Source: Echinococcus granulosus
Lineage: Eukaryota > Platyhelminthes > Cestoda > Cyclophyllidea > Taeniidae
Assembly: GCF_000524195.1 (NCBI RefSeq)
Contig: NW_020170396.1
Location: forward strand, 525,938-589,937
Length of the DNA: 64,000 nt
Direction: 5' to 3'
Shown here: piece by piece, positions 14,301-26,197 of the stretch
How the letters are laid out: every line of letters starts with the position of its first letter
How positions within the stretch are numbered: position 1 is the first letter of the stretch
Notes under the pieces: model-generated
Database searches by the model: none
Seen by the model: only the letters and a program-made list of their open reading frames with translations
What the model was told of the DNA's origin: nothing
Translations under genes and position numbers: made by a program

Positions 14301-17300
14301 TTCTCTGAAGTCAAAAGGAGCCGTCATGCTTGGGCGGAATATGTATTGCCGACGTGCAGAAGGGCCGGAGAGCTGCTGGCATGGCCTAGAGGCCATTTCG
14401 CCCATTGGAAGTACGAAGGAGAAGCCTTAAGTGCTTGCGAAATTAAGGCAACCAGTTGAATAAATAAAGATGGTACGCTTTTAGAGGCTTTTCGTCGAAA
14501 GAGCATTGGTTTTACAGTGGTATTTTTGACGACTAACCCACCTATGGTTGCTAAAATAACAATATTGAGTATTACATGTAATTCAATTGAGCGCTTATAG
14601 TCTTGATTTCCTCATGCTTTCCTTGGGCAATCCCACTTTCTGACTAGTTTTCTCACCCGATCCTTGCCACTCGGCAGTTGATGCGGGTGGTTGGGGCACT
14701 TTGTTTTTTGGGGCCTGAAAAAGCCAGAGATGAGCTACACCATATTCTGGATTCTTTTTTGCTCGTAAACCCCATCCTGGTAACACAAGTACCTTGCATT
14801 GAACTAATATGCGACCTGATAGAGACGTTTCGCAAAGGGACTTACATTTAGCAGACGCAAGAAAATCACGCTCACCTCTCAAAGGATTTTATGTGCTTTT
14901 TTATAAGCACTAGACGTTCATAATACTTTTTATGATCTGGCAATACCAATTTAATCCATCAACCGACAGAATTAGTGAATACAGTGAAATGCAGTAGTGA
15001 ATTTACAGTGGAGGATTTTTCCTATAGTCTTATTTCTTCCCAAAGTTTAATGGGGGAGGGATTCCATACAAATTGCAAGCTGACGCTCATTGTTTGTGAA
15101 TTCTTTCTTTCCATTTTTCCCACTTTGCTACTGTTATTGCTCCACCTTACATCACGGTATGGCACATGCTCCGTGAGATTGGTTTGCTTACCTAGTTAGT
15201 ATACAAAATAAGCAAAGTTTTCCATTTGGATTGTTTTGTCTAATTCCATGTCCTGGCCACATCGTCCGTTTAAGCTCGTGAGATTAAGCTCCTACCTTGA
15301 ACCGTAAGATCCTACATGTAACAACACAAAGCTAACCAAGTCGTTAGTTGACTCAGTAGTGCCAATGATGTAACACCATTGTCGTCCCTAACTCTTCATC
15401 CTGAAGGGTATACGGGCAGTAGTAGGATAGGCAATCGCAGGATTGCTTCTTTCACTGCCTTAATGTCGAAAACCATCTGGAAAGCCGGCTAAAGCTAGTT
15501 CATATCAACATACGCAAACTAAAGCTAGGTGTTGCTTTAAAACCCAGCGCAGCTGTAAATGATGAGAAGTTAAAAGGGTTTGAAGAAGAAAAGTCCACTG
15601 CGCCATTCCGGCCTTGGAGCGAATCGCTGAGTAACATATAGCCGAACGTGATATCCGGATGTTCGCCCTGAAAAAAAAAGAACCTTCTACTTTGATAATT
15701 GGTTTGTGAGTTGGCTTCTCAGTGCTTTAGGGGTCTGGGCATCTTCGACTGAAGAAACTGTCACGTGGCGGTTCAAATTTGCCAAATTTCTTCAACCATG
15801 CTTTGGTAGACTCACTGTAAGCAAAAGAGTTGTTATTGCCTCGGTCATTAGACCCTAGATACCAAACAGACTCCAGGATTTGAGTGAAACAACAGGTTAG
15901 ACGGGTTCATCTCTGTCATCACGCGTTGGGATGGCAAACCCGCTAGGGGAGGTCTGGCATCTGCGTTGCTTCACTAAACGACTCCATGGGAGTATTAGCT
16001 CCCAGTGTACTCCCGCAAAGCTACTTGTGCAAGACCGCTCTTGGAGGAAAGCCAATTAGCAATACAGAATGACGTAAGATGAGAATATTCTTTTGAATGA
16101 TTGGTTTCGAATTCAAAAAGCTAAAACGAGCATCCAGGTTGTGCGTCGCCTATACTCTGCAGGTTGGAGGTCAGAATTGAGGGTAGGACTTTACGGATTT
16201 AATGATACATCAGAGGTCAGCTATGGTTCTGTACCCCACCTTCGTCTCACAGCGATCTCGGATAGGTCCGCTGCTCATAACTTTTGACTAATTTGGGTGT
16301 GACATCGCTGAAGGTGGCTAGTACTTCGCATTTAGAGCTCCCCACAGCCATGTCCGTTAAGCTCGTTGCTTTCTTCAAGGTGGATCTTTTCACATCTGCT
16401 CATTCAGTGATCACCTGGATGGACTAATCTACTATGTTGTAGTTTACATGAAATATCGACTACGCACTTCAAGACCTTTTTTGCCAATCGCTTAAGGGTA
16501 ACGCAAGAGCATTCGAGGTCGGAGCATCGATTCTTTCCTCTCGAACCTCAAGCTTTAAGCGTTTTCTAAGATCTTTGCCGTTTTATGGCCCAGAGTTCAT
16601 ACGCCATGCTCTGCGCGGATTCTTTTGCTGCAGGCGCTGGCACTTCCAGGCCAGCAGTCAGATAAAATTCAGTTCAATAAACTCTTGACGCTCATTGCTG
16701 TCGGTGTAGATCACTTAGGACCACTATCGGCAAGGCGTGGCAGAGGAGTGGCGAAAAGTTATGGAGGGCTTCTTCATTTGCTATCTATGAGGGCAGTGCA
16801 CTTGAAGGTAGGTCATTTTTCAGCGCTCTTGAAACTTGTCGAAAAGAGACGATACCCTAGAGTAGTCTATTGGGACAAGGATCCAAAGTTTTGTGGTGCC
16901 GAGGCCATAAAAGGCAAACCCTAGAGGCGGAAGATGTAAGTAGATCTTTGCACTGTCGAAATGAACTGTCATGGTGGTTTTTGGGAACCTATGATCAAGT
17001 CCGTACGCAAATTATGACTCTCCATTCCGTCTGGTCAACTGATAATGACTAAGTATTCTCGACTGTGTTCCGCAAATTGAGGACTTTTAACGACCTCCTA
17101 TCGGCAAAAGCATCAGACGACCTCCAAAGCATAACGCAAATCAAGTCCTCTTACTAAGAGGTATTTCTACCACCATACCAAAGGGAATGACAAGTGCAAA
17201 CATGACCAGGAGGTGAAGACGGACACAATACCTAACGAGTACATTCTGGAGTCGAAATTTGGAGGAGATGTCACATATATGTGACACGGGTAATGAACGT

Positions 17301-19813
17301 AATAATGGCAACTATTTGTCGTTCCCTTTGTGATTTATCCTACAGCATGAAACTTAACGTGTGTTCTAAAACTGTAGTTACTTGAAAGTGCCTTTCAGAA
17401 GTGGGAAGAATTGTTTATTTAAACAAATTTCAATGAAAGATCAAAAGCAATTTAACTTGAAATGGCGTGAGAGGTCATCATTGAATCAAACCGTTACCGA
17501 CACTAGTGAATCAGCGTTGCGCAGATATCGTAGCCAGTCTTCTTCATTTGCATGATCGTGAACTCTCAAGCTTTGGTCGTTATGGCCGTTTTCGCCCTTT
17601 TGGATCATAAAAACTCCTCCTCCTACCCTCGTTGTCTTCTTGGGCGCGTGGGATGAGGTGCGCTGCAAGATTTACGGCATTCCTCATTTTGCGTTCCCAG
17701 TACGCTTAGTCTATTTTTTTTACTAAAAATCTTCTTAAGTTCTTACTCATTACCAGCTTTCTTTAATGGGATTGGAGAAAGGAATCAATTGTTAATTTTC
17801 TTTTCCCTGTATCTGATTAGTTTGCGCTGAGCGAAATATCTGAATGAAAAGTATCCTATTCATTAATATTTAAAAACAAAGTCCAACCATAACATGAGTT
17901 GATTTTTTAATATCTTTTACCTCTATTATGAGTGTTTCCTTTTGTCTTCAACGCCAAAATTGGCAGTCGCCACGGCCTTCTTTGTGCCCTGTTGTGTACC
18001 ACGTAGGCGCATTGACAGGGTTTACTAGGAAATTAGGTAGTCGTGGTGGTCTGGGGAAAAAGTGGAATGAAGTATTGCCGAAGGAGGTAAAACAATGCAA
18101 CGTTTTTGTTTATACATTCCAGGTCTAAGGTATGCTTTATCTGGCTCCTTGATGTACCTTTGCACACACTAGTCAGCCGGTCTGGGCAAATGGTAATCTT
18201 TTCCACGCCGGCCTCTTGTTATATGTAGTACAATGATGTCATTTAAGGATGTTTTAGTGAATGGGTGTCTAATCCTGGAACCTGGGCTTTGTTAGCTCTC
18301 GGTTTAGGGAAGTTTGTCGCACCTATGCAATCTGATAACTGCTACACCAATTAATTTCCATTTCTAATGAAATTTGTGGCGAAGTCTTATGAGCTCTTAC
18401 TTTGCTAGAAGAAGATTCGTGGAAGTTTTTTGTCAACTTTGAACGATGTAATTTACCTGTAAACGAAGCACTTTTCATTCTAGATCGGCACTTCTCAATG
18501 CCGGTTACCGCGTCTCCTTCTCCCATGCGGCGCTGAGTTCCATCAAGACGGATGCGCCGATGTCCTTCATTTGGGACGTGATGTGTGCGTGGAAGCGGAA
18601 GCACGAAGCTGAGGTAAGGGCTCAAAAACGTTTGAGATCTCCAACACCACCACCACCGAGGGAAGGGGACAATGTTGAGATAGGGGATGATGAAAAGACA
18701 ACGGAGTCGAAGAAACAAAACAAGTGTGGCAGGAAGCACCCACCCAGCGAGGCGGCTCTTCGCGTTGTCGACAGACTGATGTCGCGTCCACCCAACCCAG
18801 CGATCTCTTTTGATCCCCATCCTGACGCCAATCCTCCCTCGCGGGCTAGTGGACTTTTGAGGCAAGTTGCAGCATAAATAACCAGCCTACTCTTGCTTTG
18901 TAGATAGCCATAGTACGTGGAAGGCTTGAAACATGCATCGAATTAAGTCATCAGTTTTACTTGACTAATTTCTATAGCCTATTTTCGTAGGCCAAATTTA
19001 GTCTCCGCCACTAATCCCACTTGTCACAACTTATCTGAGTGTCTTCACAGTCGACAATGCTTGATTGACAAACTGTGTCCTTCCCGTTTATGTTCTGCGA
19101 AGCTTATGCATTAACATCGACCCAATTTTCCGGAATATCACGTCGTCTCTTGTGAGTCACTTACTGGAGTATTTACGACCACATGAACCTTCTGTAAAGA
19201 ACTAATTTTACATGTCAAAGCCTTGAGGTCTAAGTACTTGGTTCTGGCACATAAAATTACAACTAAAACTAGCTCTTCTCTCAGAATTCATCCACTGTAA
19301 ATAACCAGCCCCTGAGAATAACGTATTGTTACTTAGGGAGTCCTAGCAAAATGAAACACCTCGAAGCCTTCTAGCCCTTGACTTAAGTTGCGTGAATAAT
19401 TGTAGACTTCCAGAGGTATACCAGTCTTTTTTGTTTGAGCGACTAGGGCATGCATGCACGAGTATCTGGTGGATTCAGCCATGGGTGCACGGAAGTTCCA
19501 ATCAATACAGGAACTTTGGTCTGGCGGCATTATGCTCCACTGGTGTTTCCACGGCTGCTCAAGAGCCCCATCCTCGGTCACGAAATAGATTTAAATTGAC
19601 ACCACTTCTCCGCATTCGTTTCTACTGCATTGAAGCTAAATATTTTACTGGATCACAAAGTTGTTGAAGGGCACCTCTTCGCATTTCAGATACCAAATAA
19701 ACCCTCAGCCCAACTGGGGACCCAAAGCTCGCCCCCCACGGAGTGCGAAGAACTGCAATGCCGACGAGGCGGTTGCCTCACCGCAACCCAAAAAGTTGAA
19801 AGCATTGGAGTGA
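8355..19813 (+). CDS. TRMT1: tRNA (guanine(26)-N(2))-dimethyltransferase, last three exons
   Basis: TRMT1 uses S-adenosylmethionine to dimethylate guanine 26 of tRNAs. Exons seen: about 8355-8568, 18484-18861 and 19690-19813 (TGA). The first encodes [18 protein letters not shown], the second [15 protein letters not shown] followed by [15 protein letters not shown] and DANPPSR, the third [15 protein letters not shown]. These match in order the C-terminal part of animal TRMT1 (GVLSVITEELPDVPLY, SHACKNAVKTDAP, DANPSSR, FQANPEANWGP). Phases agree: AG|A at both junctions. The second intron has a GC donor (AG|GCAAGT at 18862) and an AG acceptor; read through instead, the frame stops soon after. The first intron is 9.9 kb. 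The methyltransferase core exons were not found in the 8 kb upstream, so the gene must start outside the window or have been rearranged. The C-terminal CCCH finger of vertebrate TRMT1 is absent. A Pro-rich, charged stretch after KRKHEAE is lineage specific. Confidence 0.87.
13351..13530. repeat. Diverged interspersed repeat, copy A
   Basis: Shares with copy B about 925 bp downstream an ordered series of words: TTGAAGTC/CTGAAGTC, GATGCTTGG/CATGCTTGG, GAATATGT, CAGAAGGGC, GCCTTAAG and TGAATAAATAAR-like 3' text. Both copies keep related open frames on the minus strand ([11 protein letters not shown] versus [11 protein letters not shown]), which suggests decayed copies of one element. No family was recognised. 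Confidence 0.6.
14287..14470. repeat. Diverged interspersed repeat, copy B
   Basis: Second copy, in the same orientation as copy A, ending at a similar GTTGAATAAATAAA. By eye the copies look roughly two-thirds identical with small indels, so they are old. The shared AATAAATAA end would suit the 3' tail of a non-LTR retroelement or SINE, but this is only a guess. Confidence 0.6.
15840..17300 (+). mobile_element. Decayed BEL/Pao LTR-retrotransposon pol remnant (RNase H to integrase C-terminus)
   Basis: Pieces of a pol polyprotein appear in the correct order but in different frames with stops between them. Near 16165-16240 the frame reads [19 protein letters not shown], like the RNase H motif (F-x-D-A-S-x-x-G-Y-G-A) of BEL/Pao elements. 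Near 16695-16830 VGVDHLGPL, then [15 protein letters not shown] and [10 protein letters not shown] match the integrase motif VDFxGPxxxxRGRxxxKxYGxLFTCxxxRAVHLE. Near 17220-17260 [15 protein letters not shown] matches the RRWRxVQYLADxFWxRW motif after the integrase core. Integrase frames of this type distinguish BEL/Pao from Gypsy. No LTRs were identified. It is non-functional and sits in sense orientation inside the long TRMT1 intron. Confidence 0.72.
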
Positions 19814-19847
19814 CAAATATATACATCTATTTACCTCACTGTTTTTC

Positions 19848-19853
19848 ATTAAA
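19848..19853 (+). promoter_or_regulatory. Possible polyadenylation signal of TRMT1 (ATTAAA)
   Basis: ATTAAA lies 35 nt after the TRMT1 stop codon. The convergent Aurora-type gene ends 132 nt further on, so the two 3' UTRs probably abut or overlap. Confidence 0.35.
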
Positions 19854-19984
19854 TATGCATATAAAAATCCATTCCAATTTTGGAGATGAGGGTGCGCATA
19901 AATACGCACAGGAAGAACAAGGCTGCACCGGAGACAGAGCGGGCGGGCGAGTGAGTAATTGAAAGAACGGAGGTGGGGAGGGTG

Positions 19985-22045
19985 TTAAGTTCTTGTCGAG
20001 CCGGGGGTGGAGGCGGAGGTGCAGGCTGACGCGAAAGTTGTGGCTGTGGCGCGCCTGGCCGCCTCCCAGTCCTCGAGGGCGGCGCGGCACTGAGTGAGAG
20101 AAGCCTCGGCGTGCAGACGTACCCAAGGGTCCTGGATCACCTCTGCGGCCGTGATCCGTGCCGTTGCGTTCCTTTCCAACACCTATCACATCCAAGAGGA
20201 GGTTTGGTACCCACAATCAACACTAAGACAATGTGGACTGGTTCTGAGAGAACCACAGTAGTCCTCTAAACACTATATTGGCGCATGTTTCACGAAGGAT
20301 CTTGAAGTGGATGGCCTACGGGCAAACTGGGGAATTTGGCACGTCGCGTGGCAGAAACAGTCAAGAAATGAAAGAATGAGACAGATGTGGTTAATGTCTG
20401 CTGGAAAAGTGAGTGAGTGAGGCCGGAAGCCACTTGGGAGGAGGCGAGACTAAAAGATTGTGAGAAAAGAATAATGAATAAGCAACAAAGAAGTGAAAGA
20501 ACGCCTCGTCGATAAAACTGCAGTTAATTGCTCAAACAGTAAATAGAAGCGTAAAATCAATTCCAACTTTATCAGGGAGGGCAGAACAGTCATTCCTCTG
20601 ACAGAAGTTTAGAGGGCTGATTCAACTAAAGACCTGTAATAAGAAAGGTGATTAGATCACTGGGACAGCCCAAAATCGGTATGGGACACCCTTGAAAGCA
20701 TGCACAGAGCCAACTTCGTCATGTTCATCAAGAAAAAGAAAACGAAGTCCACATGAGTCACAAGAACAAATATGCATTCTTGGTGATGTTTCCAACTTAT
20801 TTTGAGAGCATCAAGAAGGTAATACGATACTTCTTTCAGAAATTAAGTGGAAAAAATATCAGAAAATGTCATGAGAAAGTAGTTACCATCGATGCAAATC
20901 TACGGTTTCTGGATCCCAAAACCATCGTATGGACCCCCCAAAGCAAGAACACCAGTCCCAAAGAAAATTTCAAGCCCAAATAGGAAAAGGTCGATTTTTC
21001 AATCACAAGTAGATTAAAAAGACTTACTCGCTTTAGGAAACGAATGGCCTCCTCGCAGTCTATAAAACTAAAGTCGATTTTATCATTTTGGATAGCAAGC
21101 AAAGTCTCTTCCTCAGACGCCTTCTTGAAAGGAACTCTTCTACACAGCATCTCATAAGCTGTAACACCAAGACTCCACACATCACATTTGGAATCATGCA
21201 TCGAGTCCATGGAGGTCATTTCTGGTGCGAGGTAGGACAGTGTGCCCCAAACAGCAGTACGCCTTAATGGGAGTAGGTATGAGATAAGGAGGACCTACCT
21301 AGAACCTGGGCTGTGGACCGCACAACCAAAATCACCGACCTTTAATTCCCCACTTACACTCAGCAAGATGTTTGAAGGATTGATGTCACGATGGATAACG
21401 CCACGGTTGTGACAGTAATCAAGAGCGTGCGCCAACTGATAAATGTACTATTTTGGTAAAAAATAACGCCATTCCTCTTAATAAACTAACCGTGGCAGAT
21501 CGAGCATGAGTAAAGTTGAACTTCTGCATATCTTTTGACAGTTCGCCTCGAGGTGCATACTCTAACATGGCGTAAACACGTTTAACGTCGTAGAAGTAGC
21601 CGTACAGGCGGATGATGTTAGAATGTCTGGAGTTAAAAAGGAGGAAAATCCTACTTAAGGTGAGATTGAATTTCGATCTCTCTTAGCAGTCTTTGCATTG
21701 TTTCAAAAGTTGAAAAGTGTAATCTAAACATAATCTAAGGATAAAATCGAGTCGCGTACAGTACTTACTTTAAGACATAAGATAAATCGGCTCTTTTTCT
21801 CTCTCACAAGGTACACAGAACCAAACCGACCTTTACCCAAATTCTTCCCAATGTCAAAATCCGTTAGATTCCATTTTTTTGAACTCCTTTATCATAAGCA
21901 TCGGTGATAATACAGCTTACTGAGGCGGTGACGTAGCAACCTGTCTTGACGACACCCCACCCGAAATGATTTTGAGTTTTTTCGGGTCATAACGGATGCA
22001 CCTAGGGTGGGGATTGGTAGAATCGGGAGAAGCGAAGTCGTCCAT
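19985..22045 (-). CDS. Aurora-type serine/threonine kinase with altered catalytic loop and activation loop
   Basis: Seven exons give a 346-residue protein: 21921-22045 (ATG), 21769-21886, 21655-21734, 21491-21626, 21299-21447, 21028-21262 and 19985-20182 (stop). Introns are 34, 34, 28, 43, 36 and 845 nt and all phases agree. The kinase domain begins near residue 45 ([18 protein letters not shown]) and continues with FILCLK (beta-3 lysine), [11 protein letters not shown] (alpha-C glutamate), [19 protein letters not shown], a DFG motif, [10 protein letters not shown] and [13 protein letters not shown], all diagnostic of Auroras, which drive mitotic spindle and chromosome functions. Two departures stand out. 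HRDIKPEN reads HRDINPSN, losing the catalytic-loop lysine, and the activation segment RRTTLCGT reads RRTAVWGT, losing the threonine whose phosphorylation activates Aurora A. HRD and DFG aspartates and the PEN asparagine remain. It may be a divergent paralogue with weak or scaffold-type activity. The C-terminus adds an Ala-rich helix. Confidence 0.9.
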
Positions 22046-25000
22046 AATACGCACAAGCTCGTAGTCCGCGCCTATTTCAATAATTTGCAGTCACGCAACA
22101 GTAAAACACGTACTGCTCGGAATCTCCCTTATTATTTGCCGTTATGACAAAAACCGTATTGCAGCATTTCAAGCTACTAGTCAAAAGCAGTTTAACGGCA
22201 CGGCAACCCCACTTCGTTTCGGGTGGATGAAGTAAAACAAATTAGTTGTCAAATCCATTTCAAAATAGTGATGCGCTAAAAAGGACGACATTACCGCGGT
22301 TTATCTTTGACGCATTTTAGCTCCGCGTGCGCACTACACTTATAGTGAGCCCTCAATCGCCCGGCGCAAAAACCCAGCCAGTCCACGCATCTACTTAAGC
22401 TATAACACACCTTGGCTACGAAGACTGATTTATTGAAAACACAACGTGTTGTTCAAGAAGAAGATTATAAAGCAGTAACGGTCTCAGGTGAAGCTTAGCC
22501 TCTCAACCTCTCTGGAGATCGGCGATGTCAACCTGGCCAACTCTTGCATCGAAATAGGCAGCTTGTTACTTAAATGGTGTAGTCAACCAAGCCTTATTAT
22601 GTATGGGTTTCTTAGCACCGTCTTCGGCACTCTCATTATGTATTGTTTCATAAAGCGTTGGCTGATTTTTCGTCTTCAACTTATGAACCTCATCCTCGTA
22701 TTAGACACGTATTACACTTTATAGGCATGTACTTTATGTTGATGAATGGCAGTTAATCTTGCAGACCGAGTTTGGCAAAACGGCCCATATCAGTCGAAAT
22801 TCATTTTTGCTCTAAGTGTAGTGGCGCTTAAGATGTACCTTAGGGGACAGGAGGGGGCTCTAGTACTGCTCTATGTTCCCCCTCTTATTGACCACTAGGC
22901 GAGCTGTACGTCATAATATGCCTTTTTTCTGCAATACGGCTAGCCTGGATGCAGTACGTAGCCAAAATATCTTTAATTCGATACATCATTAATTGGGAGT
23001 CTGACTTCATGATCAGTAAGCATTTTAAATTAAGACGCCGACTAATAAACAGATTCTAGCTTTACAGAAGAAGAGCGGCCTGTCCGGGCACAAACTTAAG
23101 TCTTGTGGTCCTTAGTAAATACCCTTAAGTCCAAATCTTTCTTATGCCTCTTCAAAACTCAATGCGGTGGGTCTGTCTGATCTCGCAGTGGCTGCACGGT
23201 AACGTAGAAAGTGTGACCCGAGAAGTTAAAAGCTTGAACACTATGCACAGTCTGGAGGGCATCGTGTTGATGGATCCATTGGTTTCGGGTCTTTACAGAT
23301 TTTGTTAAGCCCATATTCGTAAGGCAATCAACAATTAAGAATATGCGCTTATAAGGGTCCAATGGTAACATTATTGACCCTCACATTCCCCTTTCCCTAC
23401 CTCCACCCATAGATATAAACTGAAGTGCTGTAGTGGATCCCCTACAATCAATGTAGATCCGGTCTTACGTGGCCAAAGGCTACCCCCACCTTGTGCCCGA
23501 GGACCCTAACACTCGCGTCTCCCCTTCTTTAGGGACTATCTATATTAATGAACCTTGATTTACTAAGCGCTTAAGTGGTCCGATTCAATCTTGGTGATAT
23601 GAAAACCACATCCTCTAGGGCAGGTTTCGACGCCTCCTGCCGTATACGTCTAGCCTGACTATAGCACCTCTTTTAGTGTTGGTTTGTAAGCAACGCAAGA
23701 AATCCTTCATGCACTAGAGTCGTATTGGCGATTGACACTTCACAGTTTCCTACCAGTTAGGAATATGCTATTTATCAAATTCCTGTCACTTTTTTAGATG
23801 TTTTTGCGAGATCAGACAATCGGATTACCGCGTTCAATTTCCGCTTTTTACGATGAAATCACAGCGTTGAAATTCTTCGTACCAACGACCCACTGATCTG
23901 GCTATATCCCTCACCGTTTTCAACTTCTGTCTGACCGGTCGGTGATGACCAAAGCCTCAAGCGCTTTGTGCAGTCTCATGTCACTGTCATCTCATTTGAC
24001 GAAATAGTGTAGCTCGGCTCCTTTGAATTCAGTGTCAAATCTGCTACATGCTAACAATCGAATACTAATTTGCGAGTGGGAGTGTTCCCGAACGTTTCTG
24101 TGTCTAAACGCATTATCCATTGCTTGGGGGACAATTCAGTCCGAGCAGTTTGTACCAGTCTTCGAAGAGTAATCGCCAAGTTGCGGAGTCAAAAGTGTTG
24201 TTTGGACCTCATAAAGCAACTTTCAAAACTCTTTTCTCTCATTATAGGCGAATTTATCGATAGATATTACCGAAGTTTCAAATTGGAGATTGCAGGTAAC
24301 ACCGACGCTTATCCTGTGGCAGAAAAGCCACTGCAGCTTTGCCACCCTGGTGGGTGGAGAAGACACCCTCTGGAAGACTCAGGATAGCCTTGACGTGCGT
24401 GGAAAGGATTATACCGCAAACCACCTCTTGACACGTAAAGATTCTCACGACTCAGCCGCGTAAAGACTTTTCCCCATCTAATGTCACCTCTCTTCCATCT
24501 AATAATCGTAGTTCGCTAGACTTCAGAGCAGTTCTGGAATTTTTGGCACAGGGACGAGGAGGCCTCAAGATTTACCTTTGAGCCGGCTCTACCAGAACCA
24601 GAGAGGGAAGTTGCAGAAGTGCCCTCCAGGTTTGCTTAACTTGAGAAGCAAGGACGATAGAGAAAATGTTAGCAAATCATGCCACCTTACACAGAGTGCA
24701 TAAATCTCATTCTCAACTTCCCGAAAGACGCCCATGAATTTCAATGGCCTAGAATTCCCTTCCCTTTCGTAATCTTTCGATAACACGATCCAAAACATCG
24801 GTCGTTTGCTCCGAAGATGACTGTATCACTTCGTTGCCAGAGGAGATATTAATGCGGCATAAAAACTTGCGTGCATATCATGCTCTTAACCTGCCTTTAG
24901 CATATTGCTCACCAGAAGAGAGCGATCACGCTTTGGATCATCACCTTTTGTGAGGACCGATCTTATTACCATTCCTGACTTCTTCGCTTGTTCGAACACA

Positions 25001-26197
25001 TCACATGTGGTGTAGCGTAGTCTGCACACCACCACACAGAATGCATATTGTCCATCTGCCTGTCTTCATGTTGCACGCACCTTCGAATGATGATTTTTGC
25101 AATGCTGACACTACCAACTCTTGGTGGTAGCAAAATTCAAGCATAGAGTGGAAGCTATAAATCATATTAAAGATTATCCGATACGCGATTAAGGCCTGAT
25201 CGGTCACCGCTTGAGCCATACGAGGCATTGCTAACTAACGAAAGTGACTTGACTTATGACTATCTACCATTTCCTCATGTGTCCGACATCTGAAATAGGG
25301 GATTCGGTAATCGCCTGATAAGCGGGAATTTAAAACAACAGTCGACAGATAATCCCCAGTGGTTCAGGATCAATTGCCACCCCAGCACGCCCCATAGCCA
25401 AAAAGTGAACCATGTGGATATCACATTCCAGAACTACTCATCATTGCATACGAACACCACCTAAACTTGCCCAAGATTCTGAAAAATACCTTCGTTCAAT
25501 CCTAATGATTGCTCAAGATGTGCAACAATTTCAAATGCTAGCAAACGCCTAAAACACCTCTCCCTTTGGTGCATTTAATTCAAGGGCAAAAAGTAGCGCC
25601 ATGCCTCACTCTAAAAGCGAACAATATGCCTTATGCTCGGTTTTCAGTTTTGATAGTTAAACTCAAATGTGGCAGTCGAAGTTAAAATCCCACGAAGTTG
25701 GTCCGTCTGTAATTTCCAATGAATCGCTGTGATGCCCAACTATTACTGACGGCGTTATGGTGCGATTGGCGCATGATTTTACTAACCTCTGAGTTTTAAT
25801 GTCAATTTGTGACAAAGGTACCACCGGCGGGTCGCCGTCCCACCGATATGACTGCGAAGTTGTGGCAAACTGAAGACTCGACGCAAATAAATACACATCT
25901 GCACGAGTGTTAACTACCCCTATTGAGTAAGCAAAATTGACAGATTTGAATTATACGGCTGAAATCCATACCTTCTCTGTTGACGATAGACTGAGTAGGC
26001 TTAGAGTGATTTCGAGCAATGTGATGAATGAAATACGCGCTCTACTACAACATTGAATGACCTAATCCCCATACTATTCGAGATTTAAACATCTTCCTCT
26101 CCACGTTTAAAGCAATCAAGAGAGAACTTTACGGAGCATGGGCATGTCCTCGTTCACAGAGAAAACGGCCCGTATGCGTGGCCGCAGGCAAAGGGGT
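22046..26197. other. Intergenic region between Aurora-type kinase 5' end and BOP1 3' end
   Basis: About 4.2 kb that should include the promoter of the kinase gene (next to 22046) and the 3' UTR of BOP1 (next to 26197). Open frames at 22488-22724 plus, 24070-24387 plus, 23159-23371 minus and 25001-25228 minus show no family motif or matched splice sites. The mixed, stop-rich coding texture near 23.1-25.2 kb could be old transposon debris, but no domain was recognised. Confidence 0.5.

Larger units (their letters stand above)
8569..18483 (+). other. TRMT1 9.9-kb intron carrying repeat remnants
   Basis: GT at 8569-8570 and TTCTAG before 18484 bound this intron. Apart from the repeat pair near 13.4 and 14.4 kb and the BEL/Pao remnant at 15.8-17.3 kb, it holds AT-rich sequence with short, motif-less frames (for example 10577-10867 minus and 14595-14882 minus). 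Confidence 0.7.

Noticed and set aside
18607..18615. GAG|GTAAGG donor-like site inside TRMT1 exon
   Set aside because: The frame continues through it to the conserved DANPPSR block, so it is probably not used, or only for a minor form.
18323..18865. 180-codon open frame on the minus strand
   Set aside because: Antisense to the TRMT1 exon 18484-18861; low-complexity translation and no motif.
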